Assembly: GCA_963830065.1 (NCBI GenBank)
Contig: CAWHLA010000009.1
Location: 186,001 to 250,000, forward strand
From: JACCZR01 sp963830065
GTDB taxonomy: Bacteria; Actinomycetota; Thermoleophilia; Solirubrobacterales; Thermoleophilaceae
DNA: 64,000 nt
Direction of reading: 5' to 3'
Of the stretch, positions 48,719 through 59,757 are shown in pieces. Positions within the stretch are counted from its first letter, which is position 1. The number at the start of each line of letters is the position of its first letter. A model generated the notes under the pieces. The model made no database searches. It was not told where the DNA came from and saw only the letters and a program-made list of their open reading frames with translations. Position numbers and translations under genes: made by a program.

Positions 48719-51265
48719 TTGGCGCAAAAGCTCGTCTACGACTTCGAGGAAGGGTCGCGCGACATGCGCGAGCTACTCGGAGGCAAGGGCGCCAACGTCG
48801 CCGAGATGACCCGCGTGCTGGGTGCCGAGCGGGTTCCGGCCGGGTTCACGATCACCACCGAGGCCTGCGTCGCCTACCTGAAGGGCGGCGAGGTGCCGGA
48901 CCTGACCGACGCCATGGAGCGGCTGGAGGGCAAGGCCGGAAAGCCGCTGGGGGAGCTGCTGGTGTCGGTTCGCTCCGGCGCCCGCGAGTCCATGCCGGGC
49001 ATGCTCGACACGATCCTCAACCTGGGGCTCAACGACGACACGGTGGAGGCGCTGGCGCGGGCCACCGACAACGAGCGCTTCGCCTGGGACTCCTACCGGC
49101 GCTTCGCGCAGATGTTCGGAAACGTGGCCAAGGGCGTTCCCGGCGACCAGATCGAGGAGCTGATCGCCAAGCACAAGCGCGACGCGGGGGTGAAGCTCGA
49201 CACCGAGCTGTCGACCGAGCAGCTGAAGCGGCTCACGGCCGACCTGAAGGGCCTGTACGACTTCCCCGACGACCCGCTGGCGCAGCTCGATGCCGCGGTC
49301 CGGGCGGTGTTCGACTCCTGGAAGGGCGACCGAGCGGTGGCCTATCGCCGCCTGAACCGGATCCCCGACAGCTGGGGTACCGCCGTGAACGTGCAGCAGA
49401 TGGTGTTCGGCAACAAGGGGGAGACCTCGTGCTCGGGGGTGGCCTTCTCGCGCGACGAGATCACCGGCGCCTCCGAGCCCTCGGGCGACTTCCTGATCAA
49501 CGCCCAGGGCGAGGACGTGGTGTCAGGAGTGCGCACCCCGCACGACCTGTCGGACATGCGGCAGTCGATGCCCGAGGCCCACGCCGAGCTGATGGAGATC
49601 CTCGGCGAGCTCGAGCGCCACTACGGAGACATGCAGGACACCGAGTTCACGGTGGAGGAAGGCCGCCTCTACATGCTCCAGACCCGCAGCGCCAAGCGCC
49701 CGGCCCAGGCGGCGGTGCGGTTCGCGGTCGACGCCGTCGAGGAGGGGCTGCTCTCTCGCGACGAGGCCCTGCTCACCATCGATCCCACGGCCCTGGAGGC
49801 CCTGCTGCACCCGACCTTCGGCCCCGACGCCGACTTCGAGGTGCTGGTGCGGGGCGTGGCCGCCTCGCCCGGCGCTGCCAAGGGCGCGATCGTGTTCACC
49901 GCCTCGGCCGCGGTGGACGCCGCCCAGGAGGGCCGGGAGGTGGTGCTGGTCAGGCCGTTCACCGAGGCAGACGACGTGGCGGGCTTCGACGCCGCGCGCG
50001 GCATCCTCACCAGCGAGGGCGGCAAGGCAAGCCACGCGGCCCTGGTGGCGCGGGGGATGGGCCGTCCGTGCGTGTGCGGGGCCTCCGACCTCGAAGTCGA
50101 CCTGTCGGCACTGGAGGTGCGCGTCGACGGCCAGGTCCTGCACGAGGGGGACTTGATTGCCCTCGACGGGACTTCAGGGGTCGTGACCACCGCGGACGTG
50201 CCCCTCGTCGACCCCGAGGTCGACCCCAACCTCGAGAAGGTGCTGGGCTGGAGCGACGAGGCGCGCCGCCTGGGCGTGCGGGCCAACGCCGACACTCCCG
50301 AGGAGGCCGCCAAGGCCCACGAGCTGGGCGCCGAGGGGATCGGCCTGTGCCGCACCGAGCACATGTTCATGGCGGCCGACCGCCAACTGCTGATGCGGGC
50401 GATGATCATGGCCGACGGCGAGGAGGCCCGAAAGGAGGCGCTGGACAAGCTGCTCCCGCTCCAGCAGGCCGACTTCGAGGGCCTGTTCGAGGAGATGGCC
50501 GGGTTGCCGGTGTGCATCCGGCTGCTCGACCCGCCGCTGCACGAGTTCCTGCCCCACCCCGACGAGCTGGAGGGCGCCGAGCGCGAGCGCGCCGAGGCGC
50601 TGCGGGAGACCAACCCGATGCTCGGCACCCGGGGCTGCCGGCTGCACATCATCTACCCCGAGATCCCGCGGATGCAGGTGAAGGCGATCACGAAGGCCGC
50701 CGCCGCCGTGCGCGAGCGGACCGGGAGCGCCCCGCACGTGGAGATCATGGTCCCGCTGGTCGCCTATGAGAGCGAGCTCGAGCTGCTGCGCGAGATCATC
50801 GTGGACGAAGCCGGAGACGGGGTGAGCGTCGGGACGATGATCGAGCTGCCCCGAGCCTGCTTCGTGGCCGACCGCATCGCCGAGCAGGCCGACTTCTTCT
50901 CATTCGGCACCAACGACCTGACCCAGACGGCGCTCGGCTTCTCGCGCGACGACGTCGAGGGCCGCTTCCTGGCCAAGTACATCGACAAGGGAATCGTGGA
51001 CCGGTCCCCGTTCGAGACGCTGGACACGGCCGGCGTCGGGTGGCTGGTCCGGCTGGCGGCCTGGACCGGCCGGGAGCGCAAGCCGGACATCAAGCTGGGG
51101 GTGTGCGGCGAGCACGGAGGCGACCCCGACTCGGTCGCCTTCTTCGAGCTCGCGGGCCTGGACTACGTGAGCTGCTCGCCCTACCGCGTCCCGATCGCCC
51201 GCGTGGCGGCAGCACAGGCCGCAATACGCGGGGTTTCCGACGAAGGAGCCCCGTCGGGGGCCTGA
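48719..51265 (+). CDS. ppdK: Pyruvate, phosphate dikinase
   Basis: Interconverts pyruvate + ATP + Pi and PEP + AMP + PPi. The 848-residue protein has the ATP-grasp domain (ELLGGKGANVAEMTRVLGAE, SVRSGARESMPGMLDTILNL), the swivelling phosphohistidine domain with the His near residue 440 in GGKASHAALVARGMGRP, and the TIM-barrel PEP domain ending in a catalytic Cys near 796 (GVCGEHGGDP). The start is TTG 48719 (MAQKLVYDFEEG); no ATG or GTG fits. The length is near the usual 870-890. Confidence 0.95.
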   Translation: MAQKLVYDFEEGSRDMRELLGGKGANVAEMTRVLGAERVPAGFTITTEACVAYLKGGEVPDLTDAMERLEGKAGKPLGELLVSVRSGARESMPGMLDTILNLGLNDDTVEALARATDNERFAWDSYRRFAQMFGNVAKGVPGDQIEELIAKHKRDAGVKLDTELSTEQLKRLTADLKGLYDFPDDPLAQLDAAVRAVFDSWKGDRAVAYRRLNRIPDSWGTAVNVQQMVFGNKGETSCSGVAFSRDEITGASEPSGDFLINAQGEDVVSGVRTPHDLSDMRQSMPEAHAELMEILGELERHYGDMQDTEFTVEEGRLYMLQTRSAKRPAQAAVRFAVDAVEEGLLSRDEALLTIDPTALEALLHPTFGPDADFEVLVRGVAASPGAAKGAIVFTASAAVDAAQEGREVVLVRPFTEADDVAGFDAARGILTSEGGKASHAALVARGMGRPCVCGASDLEVDLSALEVRVDGQVLHEGDLIALDGTSGVVTTADVPLVDPEVDPNLEKVLGWSDEARRLGVRANADTPEEAAKAHELGAEGIGLCRTEHMFMAADRQLLMRAMIMADGEEARKEALDKLLPLQQADFEGLFEEMAGLPVCIRLLDPPLHEFLPHPDELEGAERERAEALRETNPMLGTRGCRLHIIYPEIPRMQVKAITKAAAAVRERTGSAPHVEIMVPLVAYESELELLREIIVDEAGDGVSVGTMIELPRACFVADRIAEQADFFSFGTNDLTQTALGFSRDDVEGRFLAKYIDKGIVDRSPFETLDTAGVGWLVRLAAWTGRERKPDIKLGVCGEHGGDPDSVAFFELAGLDYVSCSPYRVPIARVAAAQAAIRGVSDEGAPSGA

Positions 51266-51277
51266 CAAGATCGAGCG

Positions 51278-52204
51278 GTGGCATCGGTCACTCCAACCGC
51301 GCTCCAGGCCACGCCGGCGTATCCGGCGGTGCGAGCCCGGCCCGAGCCCGACTCGCCCCACCGCCCGCCGTTCGTGCGCGACCGCGACCGGATCGTCCAC
51401 TCCAAGGCCTTCCGGCGGCTCAAGCACAAGACCCAGGTGTTCATCGCCCCCGAGGGCGACCACTACCGCACCCGGCTCACCCACACGCTGGAGGCCTGTG
51501 GCATCGCCCGAAACGTCGCTCGCGCGCTGGGCCTCAACGAGGACCTGACCGAGGCGATCTCCCTCGGCCACGACTTGGGCCACCCGCCGTTCGGCCACAT
51601 CGGGGAAAACGTGCTCGACGAGTGCGTGCAGTCCACCTACGGGCACCGGTTCCGCCACAACGAGCACTCGCTGCGGGTGGTGGAGGTGCTGGAGGACCTG
51701 AACCTCACCGAGCAGGTGCGCGACGGGATCCTGCGCCATACCGGTGCAGAGCCCCCGGGAACGCCAGAAGGGCGGATCGTGCGCGTTGTAGATCGCATCG
51801 CCTACATCAACCACGACATCGACGATGCCCTTCGCGCGGGAGTCCTTGCCTTCGAGGACCTGCCGGCCGATGAGATAGGAGTGCTGGGAAACACGGGCTC
51901 CGATCGGATCGAGACTCTGGTGGTGGATCTGCTGGAGCGCTCGGCCCAGGCCGGGGACATCGTGCAGGGCGAGGGCGTGGGCGGTTCGATGCTGCGCCTG
52001 CGGGATTTCATGTTCGAGCGGGTCTACCTCGGCCCCGACGCCCAGCGCGAGAAGGAGCGGGTCGAGCGGATGCTGCGCGCCCTGTTCTCCCACTACGCCG
52101 AGCGCGCCGACGACCCCCAGGAAGTCGTGGACTGGCTGGCGGGGATGACCGACCGCTTCGCCGTGCGCACGTTCTCCGAGCTCTCGGTCCCGCAGGGGTT
52201 CTAG
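51278..52204 (+). CDS. dgt: Deoxyguanosinetriphosphate triphosphohydrolase-like protein
   Basis: An HD-domain dNTPase of 308 residues: DRIVHSKAFRRLKHKTQVFI, RTRLTHTLEACGIARNVARA with the first metal His, ISLGHDLGHPPFGHIGENVL with the HD pair, FRHNEHSLRVVEVLED, and DRIAYINHDIDDALRAG with the last Asp. Actinobacterial Dgt-like proteins sit next to dnaG as here. GTG start; dnaG begins 2 bp after the stop. Confidence 0.93.
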   Translation: MASVTPTALQATPAYPAVRARPEPDSPHRPPFVRDRDRIVHSKAFRRLKHKTQVFIAPEGDHYRTRLTHTLEACGIARNVARALGLNEDLTEAISLGHDLGHPPFGHIGENVLDECVQSTYGHRFRHNEHSLRVVEVLEDLNLTEQVRDGILRHTGAEPPGTPEGRIVRVVDRIAYINHDIDDALRAGVLAFEDLPADEIGVLGNTGSDRIETLVVDLLERSAQAGDIVQGEGVGGSMLRLRDFMFERVYLGPDAQREKERVERMLRALFSHYAERADDPQEVVDWLAGMTDRFAVRTFSELSVPQGF

Positions 52205-52206
52205 GG

Positions 52207-53942
52207 ATGTACACCCGCGACAGCGTCGAACGCGTCAAGGACGCCGTGGACATGCCCGACCTGGTGGGCGCCAAGACCGAGCTCCGGCGCAACGGGGTGA
52301 ATCTGATGGGGCTGTGCCCCTTCCACGAAGAGCGCTCGCCGTCGTTCTCGGTGAACGCAGAGAAGAAGGTGTACTTCTGCTTCGGGTGCGAGGCCTCGGG
52401 CGACGCGATCGGCTTCGTGATGGAGATCGAGGCGCTGGACTTCTCCGGCGCCCTGGAGCTGCTGGCCGACCGTTACGGGGTGGAGCTGCAGCGCGAGAGC
52501 GAGGACCCCGAGGCCGAACGCCGCCGCCGGCGCCGCGAGCGGCTCCTGGCCCTGCTGGAACGGGCCGGGAAGTTCTACGCCGCCTACCTGTGGAAGGCCG
52601 ACGAGGCCGCCGCCTCCCGCGAGTACCTGCTGGGGCGCGGGCTGCGCGAGGAGACGCTGCGTGAGTTCGGCGTCGGTTACGCGCCCGGAGGGTGGGACCG
52701 GCTCACGTCCGCGGCTCGCCGCGACGGCTTCACCGACGACGAGCTGCTGGCCGCCGGCCTGTCGCAGCGCCGGCGCGAGGGCACCGGCCTGATCGATCGC
52801 TTCCGGGGCCGGATCACCTTCCCGCTCAACGACCGCCGCGGCCGCCCGCGCGGGTTCGGCGCGCGCGCGATGCAGGAGGGCCAGCGGCCCAAGTACCTGA
52901 ACACATCGGAGGGCGAGGTCTTCCACAAGGGCAGCCAGCTCTTTGGCCTCGACCTGGCTCGTGTGGCTGCGTCGAAGGCGGGCCGTGTCGTGGTGGCGGA
53001 GGGCTACACCGATGTCCTCGCCCTACGCCAGGCGGGCGTCCCCGAGACGGTCGCGATCATGGGCACCGCGCTGACCGAAGAGCAGCTCGAAGAGCTCACC
53101 CGTGCCGCCCCGCGTGTCCTGCTGGCCCTCGACGCCGACCGCTCGGGGCAGGAGGCGATGCTCCGCGCGGCGCGCGTGGCCGAGGGTCGCGACGTGGAGC
53201 TGATGGTGGCCGAGTTGCCGGCCGGGCGCGATCCCGCAGACCTGCTGGAGCAGGAGGGGGCGGAGGCCCTGCTCGGCCGCTTGGACCGCTCGATCCCCGC
53301 GCTTGAGTTCGAGGTTCGGCGGGTAATCTCGACACAACAGCTAGGAACGCCGGCAGGGGTGGACCGCGCGCTGGACCAGGTACGACCGCTGATCGCGGCT
53401 ACGCCGGTCCAGAGCAAGACGCGCGATCATCTCGTCAGATTCGTCTCCGACCGCCTGGACGTTCCCGTGCAATACGTGACGGCCCAGCTGACAGCCTCAA
53501 CCTCACCCACCCGAACGCCTTCCCGGCCCGTGCCTGCCGTGCTGGCGCCCGTGAACGAGCGAGCCTTCCTGACCCACTGTCTGGTTGCGAAGCCGGTCGG
53601 CCGGTCCTATCTCGAGCGCCTCGACGACGATCACCTGACGGCCGACGTCGCCATCCGTGCGCGCGACCACCTCCTCACCCACTACGAGGACCCGCTCAGC
53701 GGGCTCTCCGACGACGATCCCGAGCTCAAGGCGCTCGTGACGAGGCTCTACATGGCCGCCGAGGCGGTGGGCGAGTACTCCGAGCCGGGGCTGCATCGCG
53801 ACCTGCTGGACCTCGAGCAGCGCCGTCTCGAGCGCGAGATCAAGCAGGCCCGCCTGGGCCAGGATCGCGTGCGGGAGGGCGAGCTTGCCCGGGCCAAGCA
53901 CGCCTTGCGCCAGGAGCTCGACTCGGTGGCCGGGGAGGCCTC

Positions 53943-53946
<4 letters not shown>
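52207..53946 (+). CDS. dnaG: DNA primase
   Basis: Synthesises RNA primers at the replication fork. The 579-residue protein has the N-terminal zinc ribbon (LCPFHEERSPSFSV, then YFCFGCEASGDAI), the TOPRIM core with VVVAEGYTDVLALRQAGVPE and LLALDADRSGQEA, and a C-terminal helicase-interaction region. ATG 52207. It is followed by rpoD with a GTGA overlap, as in the classic dnaG-rpoD macromolecular synthesis operon (rpsU is not present here). Confidence 0.95.
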
Positions 53947-54962
<1,016 letters not shown>

Positions 54963-54993
54963 GCGCCCTCGGCGCTACCTTTGCACCCCGCGG

Positions 54994-55066
54994 TCCGGGG
55001 TAGCTCAATCGGCAGAGCGATCGGCTGTTAACCGATAGGTTGTGGGTTCGAGTCCCACCCCCGGAG
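54994..55066 (+). tRNA. tRNA-Asn (GTT anticodon)
   Basis: A full cloverleaf: acceptor TCCGGGG with CCCCGGA and discriminator G, D-arm GCTC/GAGC, anticodon stem ATCGG/CCGAT around CTGTTAA (anticodon GTT), and T-stem GTGGG/CCCAC around TTCGAGT. The CCA end is not encoded. TACCTT at 54976-54981 could be the -10 box. Its end is 1 bp from the stop of the convergent glycosyltransferase gene. Confidence 0.97.
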
Positions 55067-55067
55067 C

Positions 55068-56276
55068 TCACTCACCGACGAACCGCTCCAGCTCGTCCGC
55101 CGCGATCGAGCGGCCGTCGAACCGCCTCGCCCAGTCGGCCAGCTCGGCGGCGCGGGCGGCGTAGCCCGGGTCCGCCAGGACCTTTCGCACCGCCAGCCGG
55201 ATGCCCCGGGCGGTGGCCAGGCGGCGCGCCAGCGACACGCCGGCGCCGGCCCACGACACCCGCGCGGCGTTCTCGGCCATGTCGCCTTCGGCCGGGCAGG
55301 CCACCAGCGGCGTGCCGCTGGCCAAGGCCCGGCACACGGTGCCGTGGCCTGCGTGGCAGACCACCGCGGCGCAGTGGGGCATGGTCTTGGCGTAGGACAG
55401 CCAGTCGACCAAGCGGGCGTTGGGAGGGACGTCCGGGCGCTCGTAGCCGCCTCGGCGGTTGGTGGTGGCGATCACGCGCACCGGCTCGTCGGCGAGCCCC
55501 TCCAGCGCGGAGCGCAGCACGCGCCCGTCGGGATCCTGGGAGGTGGAGGGCGCCACCAGCACCAGGGGGTCGTCGCCGGGCGGCAGCTCCACCTCGTCGT
55601 AGGGCTGCTCCCACAGCAGCGGGCCGCACACCCGCATCCACGGCTCCCAGTCGGTGCGGGGGTACTCGAGCTGGGGGAAGGTGGCGATCAGCGCCAGCTC
55701 GTGAGAGATGCCCCCGTGCGAGTGGTCGAGCGGTGGCAGGCCGACGCGCTCGCGCGCGCCGTTGAGCTCGCGCCGGCCCCGGTCCTCGCCACCGCGCAGC
55801 AGCGGCTGGGGGAGGGCCCACAGCCGCGCTCCCAGCCGGGTGCGGGGAAGCCTGGCGCCGGTGGAGTACGGCGGCCGGCCGGGCTCGGTGATCGGCAGGA
55901 CATGCGGCACGAGCGTGGCCCAGCGCCGCCCCGACCGCTGGGCGGCCAGCGAGGCCGCCACGGTCAGGATGTCGACGACCACCGCATCCGGGTCGAGCTC
56001 ATCGAGCAGCGGTTGGGTGGCCTCGGCTCCCGCCACCGCGGCCTGGTAGGGCTTCAGCGGCCGCTCGCCCCGCTGCGGGAAGACCTTGTACTCAGGCGCC
56101 CGCTCGAACCGGATGCCCTCCGCCTCGGCGGGCTCGCGCCAGCGGTCCCAGCTCTGTAGGCACACCGAGTGGCCCCGCCGGGCCAGCTCCGAGCCCAGCG
56201 CGATGGCGGGGAAGACGTGCCCGGGGTCCCCGAAGGCGGCGAGGAGGAAGCTGCGCCGCTCTGCCGCGTCGCTCAG
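55068..56276 (-). CDS. UGT/MGT-type glycosyltransferase, probable CTG start
   Basis: A GT1-type sugar transferase of about 402 residues. The C-terminal half has VLVAPSTSQDPDGRVLRSAL, VVCHAGHGTVCRALASGTPL and VACPAEGDMAENAARVSWAG, the donor-site region of macrolide-type transferases. The first GTG (56165) would cut off the N-terminal Rossmann segment SFLLAAFGDPGHVFPAIALG. The frame is open to CTG 56276, which shares its TG with the upstream LLM gene stop (CTGA) and has GGAG five bases before it, so I start there. Acceptor unknown. Confidence 0.82.
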   Translation of the reverse strand: MSDAAERRSFLLAAFGDPGHVFPAIALGSELARRGHSVCLQSWDRWREPAEAEGIRFERAPEYKVFPQRGERPLKPYQAAVAGAEATQPLLDELDPDAVVVDILTVAASLAAQRSGRRWATLVPHVLPITEPGRPPYSTGARLPRTRLGARLWALPQPLLRGGEDRGRRELNGARERVGLPPLDHSHGGISHELALIATFPQLEYPRTDWEPWMRVCGPLLWEQPYDEVELPPGDDPLVLVAPSTSQDPDGRVLRSALEGLADEPVRVIATTNRRGGYERPDVPPNARLVDWLSYAKTMPHCAAVVCHAGHGTVCRALASGTPLVACPAEGDMAENAARVSWAGAGVSLARRLATARGIRLAVRKVLADPGYAARAAELADWARRFDGRSIAADELERFVGE

Positions 56277-57304
56277 ACCAGCTCCGCGATCTCGCGCACG
56301 ATGCGCAGGCGCTCCTCGGGATCGAAGGCCATCGGCGTGATCATCAGCGTGCCGACGCCCGCGTCGCGGTAGACGCCGATCCGCTCCTTCACCCGGTCGC
56401 GAGGCCCGCAGATCGAGGTCATGTCGATCAGCTCGGGCGGGATCGCGGCTGCGGCCTCGTCCTTCTTGCCGTCCAGATAGAGGTTCTGCACCTCGTCCGC
56501 GGCGTCGTCGAATCCATACCGCCTGACAAGCGCGTTGTAGAAGTTCTTATCTCTTGAGCCCATCCCGCCGATGTAGAGGGCAAGGATGGGACGCATCACG
56601 TCACGAGCCCGGTCCAGGTCGTCGTCGATCGCGACGTTGACCATCGGCGCGATGTCGAAATCATCCAGCGTCTTGCCCGCCTTCCGGGCGCCCTCGGAGA
56701 GCAGCTCCCTGGCGTCGCCCACGTGCTCGGGGGAGAAGAAGGTGGGGATCCAGCCGTCGGCGATCTCGCCGGTCAGCGTCGTGTTCTTCGGCCCTATGGC
56801 GGCGATGTAGATGGGAAGGCGCTCTTGAACCGTCCCGATCATCAGGTGCAGCGCCTTACCCGGCCCGTCGGGGATGGGGAGCTCGAAGGTCTCGCCGTGG
56901 TACTCGAGCTTCTCCCGCGCGAGCGCCATGCGGAGGATCTCCACGTACTCCCGCGTGCGTTTGAGCTGACGGGCGAACGGCTGCCCGTGCCAGCCCTCGG
57001 CCACCTGCGGCCCCGAGGAGCCGATGCCCAGGATCATGCGCCCGCCCGAGAGCTGGTCCAGCGTGGCGGCCGTCATGGCCGTCATGGCCGGCGTGCGGCC
57101 GGGCATCTGGAAGATCGCCGAGCCCAGGCGGATCTTCTCGGTCTGCCCGGCGATCCAGGCCAGCACCGTGGCCGTGTCCGAGCCGTAGGCCTCGGCGGCC
57201 CACACGGAATCGAAGCCCACCGACTCGGCTTCCTTGACCAGCGCGAGCTGCTGCTCAGAGGTCAGGCCCAGGCCCCAGTAGCCGACGTGCAGGCCAAGTC
57301 GCAT
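56273..57304 (-). CDS. LLM class (F420-type) flavin-dependent oxidoreductase
   Basis: A 343-residue bacterial luciferase-like TIM barrel: MRLGLHVGYWGLGL, AESVGFDSVWAAEAYGSDTA, GSAIFQMPGRTPAMTAMTAA, GRMILGIGSSGPQVAEGWHG and TLMITPMAFDPEERLRIVRE. The arrangement is that of F420-dependent monooxygenase-like proteins of actinobacteria; cofactor F420 versus FMN cannot be proven from sequence alone. It is translationally coupled to the glycosyltransferase. Confidence 0.9.
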   Translation of the reverse strand: MRLGLHVGYWGLGLTSEQQLALVKEAESVGFDSVWAAEAYGSDTATVLAWIAGQTEKIRLGSAIFQMPGRTPAMTAMTAATLDQLSGGRMILGIGSSGPQVAEGWHGQPFARQLKRTREYVEILRMALAREKLEYHGETFELPIPDGPGKALHLMIGTVQERLPIYIAAIGPKNTTLTGEIADGWIPTFFSPEHVGDARELLSEGARKAGKTLDDFDIAPMVNVAIDDDLDRARDVMRPILALYIGGMGSRDKNFYNALVRRYGFDDAADEVQNLYLDGKKDEAAAAIPPELIDMTSICGPRDRVKERIGVYRDAGVGTLMITPMAFDPEERLRIVREIAELV

Positions 57305-57396
57305 TGCAAGTCTCCTTTCGTGACGCAGGAGGCGTCTTGATCTCCGCGACGCGCAGGCGTAGCCTCCTGCCGTCCCGGTCGAGGGCCGAGGATCCT

Positions 57397-57948
57397 ATGA
57401 GAACGCGTCGCCGCCCCGCACGCCAACTGCGTACCGCCATCGATTGCCTGCCGGTAGACACCCGGCGAGCGATGCTCGACGGCATGGACCAGAACCGGAT
57501 CATCGTCGGTGCCTACACCGACCGCCAGGGCGGCGTCTGCCCGATGCTGGCCGCCCACCGCCACGGCGGGCGCACCGCGCTGGCCAGCTTCGCCCGCGCC
57601 TGGGACCGCTACACCGGCGCCGGCAACGGCCCCCGCCCGGCCAGCGACCGCGAGCTGAGGACGCTGCGCACGATGCTGGAGGCCAGCATCGCCATCGAGT
57701 CCGGCGGCAGCCAGACCGAGCTCGGGAAGGCCATCGCCGAGTACCGGATCTCCCGCGGCTTCCAGGAGCGCCCCGAGCCCAAGCCCAAGCGGGATACAGG
57801 GGAGCGCGACCGCACGAAGGAGCTCAAGCGCGAGGGCGGCTGGTCCTGGCTGCGCCCCTTCCGACGCCTGGACGAGTACGAGCGCGCCGTCGCGGAGCTC
57901 GAGGCGGCCGAAGCCGCCGAGCAGGACCGCGAGCGCGAGCTCGTCTAG
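57397..57948 (+). CDS. Hypothetical basic/charged protein
   Basis: A 183-residue protein with an N-terminal globular-looking part (RQLRTAIDCLPVDTRRAMLD, RIIVGAYTDRQGGVCPMLAA, FARAWDRYTG) and a C-terminal charged, helical tail (DEYERAVAELEAAEAAEQDR). ATG 57397 is preferred over a GTG at 57304 because the earlier 31 residues look non-coding and ATG has a GAGG site upstream. I do not recognise the family. Confidence 0.6.
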   Translation: MRTRRRPARQLRTAIDCLPVDTRRAMLDGMDQNRIIVGAYTDRQGGVCPMLAAHRHGGRTALASFARAWDRYTGAGNGPRPASDRELRTLRTMLEASIAIESGGSQTELGKAIAEYRISRGFQERPEPKPKRDTGERDRTKELKREGGWSWLRPFRRLDEYERAVAELEAAEAAEQDRERELV

Positions 57949-58671
57949 CTACATCTGGTCGCCGGGCCGCACGAACTGGATCTCGGGCACGATGCACGCC
58001 GGTGAGGTGTGCAGCAGGTAGCGCACCGCCTCGGCGATGTCCGAGGGCTGGATCATCTCGTCCTTTGAGACCTGCTCCTTGACCCAGTCGGTCATCGCGG
58101 TGTCCACGAAGCCGGGACAGAGGGCGGTGACCTTGACCCCGTCGGCGGCGAGCTCTTTGTGCATCGCCTGGCTCAGCCCGACCACGCCGAACTTGGTGGC
58201 CGAGTAGGCGGCCAGCCAGCCCTGCCCGAACTTGCCCGCGATCGAAGCGGTGTTGATCACGACCGCGCGCGAGTGCTCCTGGCCGGCCTCCTTGAGCATT
58301 GGGATCGTCTCGCGGCTCATGAGGTAGACCGCCCGCAGGTTCACGTCGAGCTGCATGTCGAGCTTCTTGGTCTCGGCCTCGTGGATCGCACCGCCGATCC
58401 CCACCCCGGCGTTGTTCATCAGGAGGTCGAGCCGGCCGAAGCGCTCGCGGTGGGACTCGGCGATGGCCTTGATGTCGTCCTCCGAGGCCATGTTGGCCGG
58501 GACCGAGTTGACGTCGAGGCCCTCCCCGCGGAGCCCCTCTGCGGCCTCCTCGAGCTTGTCGGGGCGGCGAGCCGAGAGCGTGATTCCGAACCCCTCCTCG
58601 CCGAGCATTCGGGCTACGGCCAAGCCGATGCCGCTGGAACCACCGGTGATGAGGGCTGCGCGCTCTGCCAT
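57949..58671 (-). CDS. Short-chain dehydrogenase/reductase
   Basis: A 240-residue classical SDR: TGGSSGIG cofactor motif at 9-16, LMNNAGVGIGGAI, the catalytic Ser in VINTASIAGKFG and Tyr/Lys in YSATKFGVVGLSQAM, then CPGFVDTAMTDWV. ATG 58671. Stop codons of this and the hypothetical gene are adjacent and convergent. Substrate unknown. Confidence 0.9.
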   Translation of the reverse strand: MAERAALITGGSSGIGLAVARMLGEEGFGITLSARRPDKLEEAAEGLRGEGLDVNSVPANMASEDDIKAIAESHRERFGRLDLLMNNAGVGIGGAIHEAETKKLDMQLDVNLRAVYLMSRETIPMLKEAGQEHSRAVVINTASIAGKFGQGWLAAYSATKFGVVGLSQAMHKELAADGVKVTALCPGFVDTAMTDWVKEQVSKDEMIQPSDIAEAVRYLLHTSPACIVPEIQFVRPGDQM

Positions 58672-58745
58672 GGGCGGGCAGACTACGCAAAGCGAAGGCT
58701 CGGTTAAGGCTCCTCGCACCGGCGCAAGCCGGGTGTTCGCTCGTC

Positions 58746-58751
58746 TACGCT
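58746..58751 (+). promoter_or_regulatory. -10 box of a probable leaderless promoter
   Basis: TACGCT ends 7 nt before GTG 58759, the start of the thioredoxin-like lipoprotein gene; the same hexamer at similar distance precedes tlyA. Confidence 0.5.
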
Positions 58752-58758
58752 CGACATC

Positions 58759-59757
58759 GTGACCGTGCTGAACGCTGCTCGGTCGGCCGCGCTGGCGGGG
58801 GCGCTGGCCCTGGCCGCCCTGGCCGCCGGGTGCGGCGGAAGCGGCGATGCCGGATCCGACCCACCCCCGCCCGTGGCGGCGCGCAAGGACTTCCCCAAGC
58901 CCTCTGGTCGCTCCCTGGCCGAGCTCAAGCGCAGCCTTCCCAGTGGGCAGGGTGGCCCGATCTTCGCGCCCGCTGTCTCGCAGCTCGAAGGGGGCGACAA
59001 CCGCTTCGGGTTCGGCCTGTTCTTGCCCAATCGCTCGCAGATCGCCGACGCCAAGGTGGCCGTCTACCTTGCTCCGGTGGGCGGCGGGGACGCGAGCGGT
59101 CCGTTCCCGGCGCGCTATGAGTCGCTGGTCACCGACGCCGCCTTTCGCAGCGCGGGGGTGGAGAAGGACAAGGACGCCGCCAAGTCGGTCTACGTCGCCG
59201 ACCTGAAGTTCCCCAAGACCGGCCGCTACGAGGTGCTGGGCGTCGCCCGATTGGACAACCGCTTCGTCGCGGCGACGCCTGCGGGCGGCCCGTTGACCGT
59301 GGTCGGGGACAGCAAGGTGCCCGAGGTGGGGGAGCGCGCCCCGAAGATCCATACACCCACGAAGGCCTCGGTCTCGGGCAACCTGTCCTCGATCGACACC
59401 CGCGTGCCCCCGTCGACCATGCACGACGAGGACTTCGCGGACGTGGTCGGCAAGAAGCCGACCGTCCTCCTGTTCGCCACGCCCGCCCTGTGCCAGAGCC
59501 GCGTGTGCGGACCGGTGGTGGACATCGCCGAGCAGGTCAAGGCCCGCGGGGCGAGGGGCGCGGCGTTCATTCATCAGGAGATCTACCGCGACAACGAGGT
59601 CGAAAAGGGGTTGCGACCGCAGGTACTCAAGTGGAACCTGCAAAGCGAACCCTGGCTCTTCGTCATCGACAAGAACGGGCGCATCAGCGCGCGGATCGAG
59701 GGCCCCTTCAGCGTCAACGAGCTCGAGCGCGCCCTCAACAAGGTGAGCGGGGCCTGA
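58759..59757 (+). CDS. Thioredoxin-like lipoprotein
   Basis: A 332-residue exported protein with a signal peptide and lipobox (LAALAAGCG). Its first half is a beta-sandwich-like domain (FGFGLFLPNRSQIADAKVAV, FPKTGRYEVLGVARLDN). The second half is a thioredoxin-fold domain with PTVLLFATPALCQSRVCGPV, where two Cys are separated by four residues (CxxxxC, not CxxC), and PWLFVIDKNGRISARIEGP. This is like SCO1/peroxiredoxin-type redox proteins. It starts an operon with the NAGPA homologue and the metallophosphoesterase. Confidence 0.78.
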   Translation: MTVLNAARSAALAGALALAALAAGCGGSGDAGSDPPPPVAARKDFPKPSGRSLAELKRSLPSGQGGPIFAPAVSQLEGGDNRFGFGLFLPNRSQIADAKVAVYLAPVGGGDASGPFPARYESLVTDAAFRSAGVEKDKDAAKSVYVADLKFPKTGRYEVLGVARLDNRFVAATPAGGPLTVVGDSKVPEVGERAPKIHTPTKASVSGNLSSIDTRVPPSTMHDEDFADVVGKKPTVLLFATPALCQSRVCGPVVDIAEQVKARGARGAAFIHQEIYRDNEVEKGLRPQVLKWNLQSEPWLFVIDKNGRISARIEGPFSVNELERALNKVSGA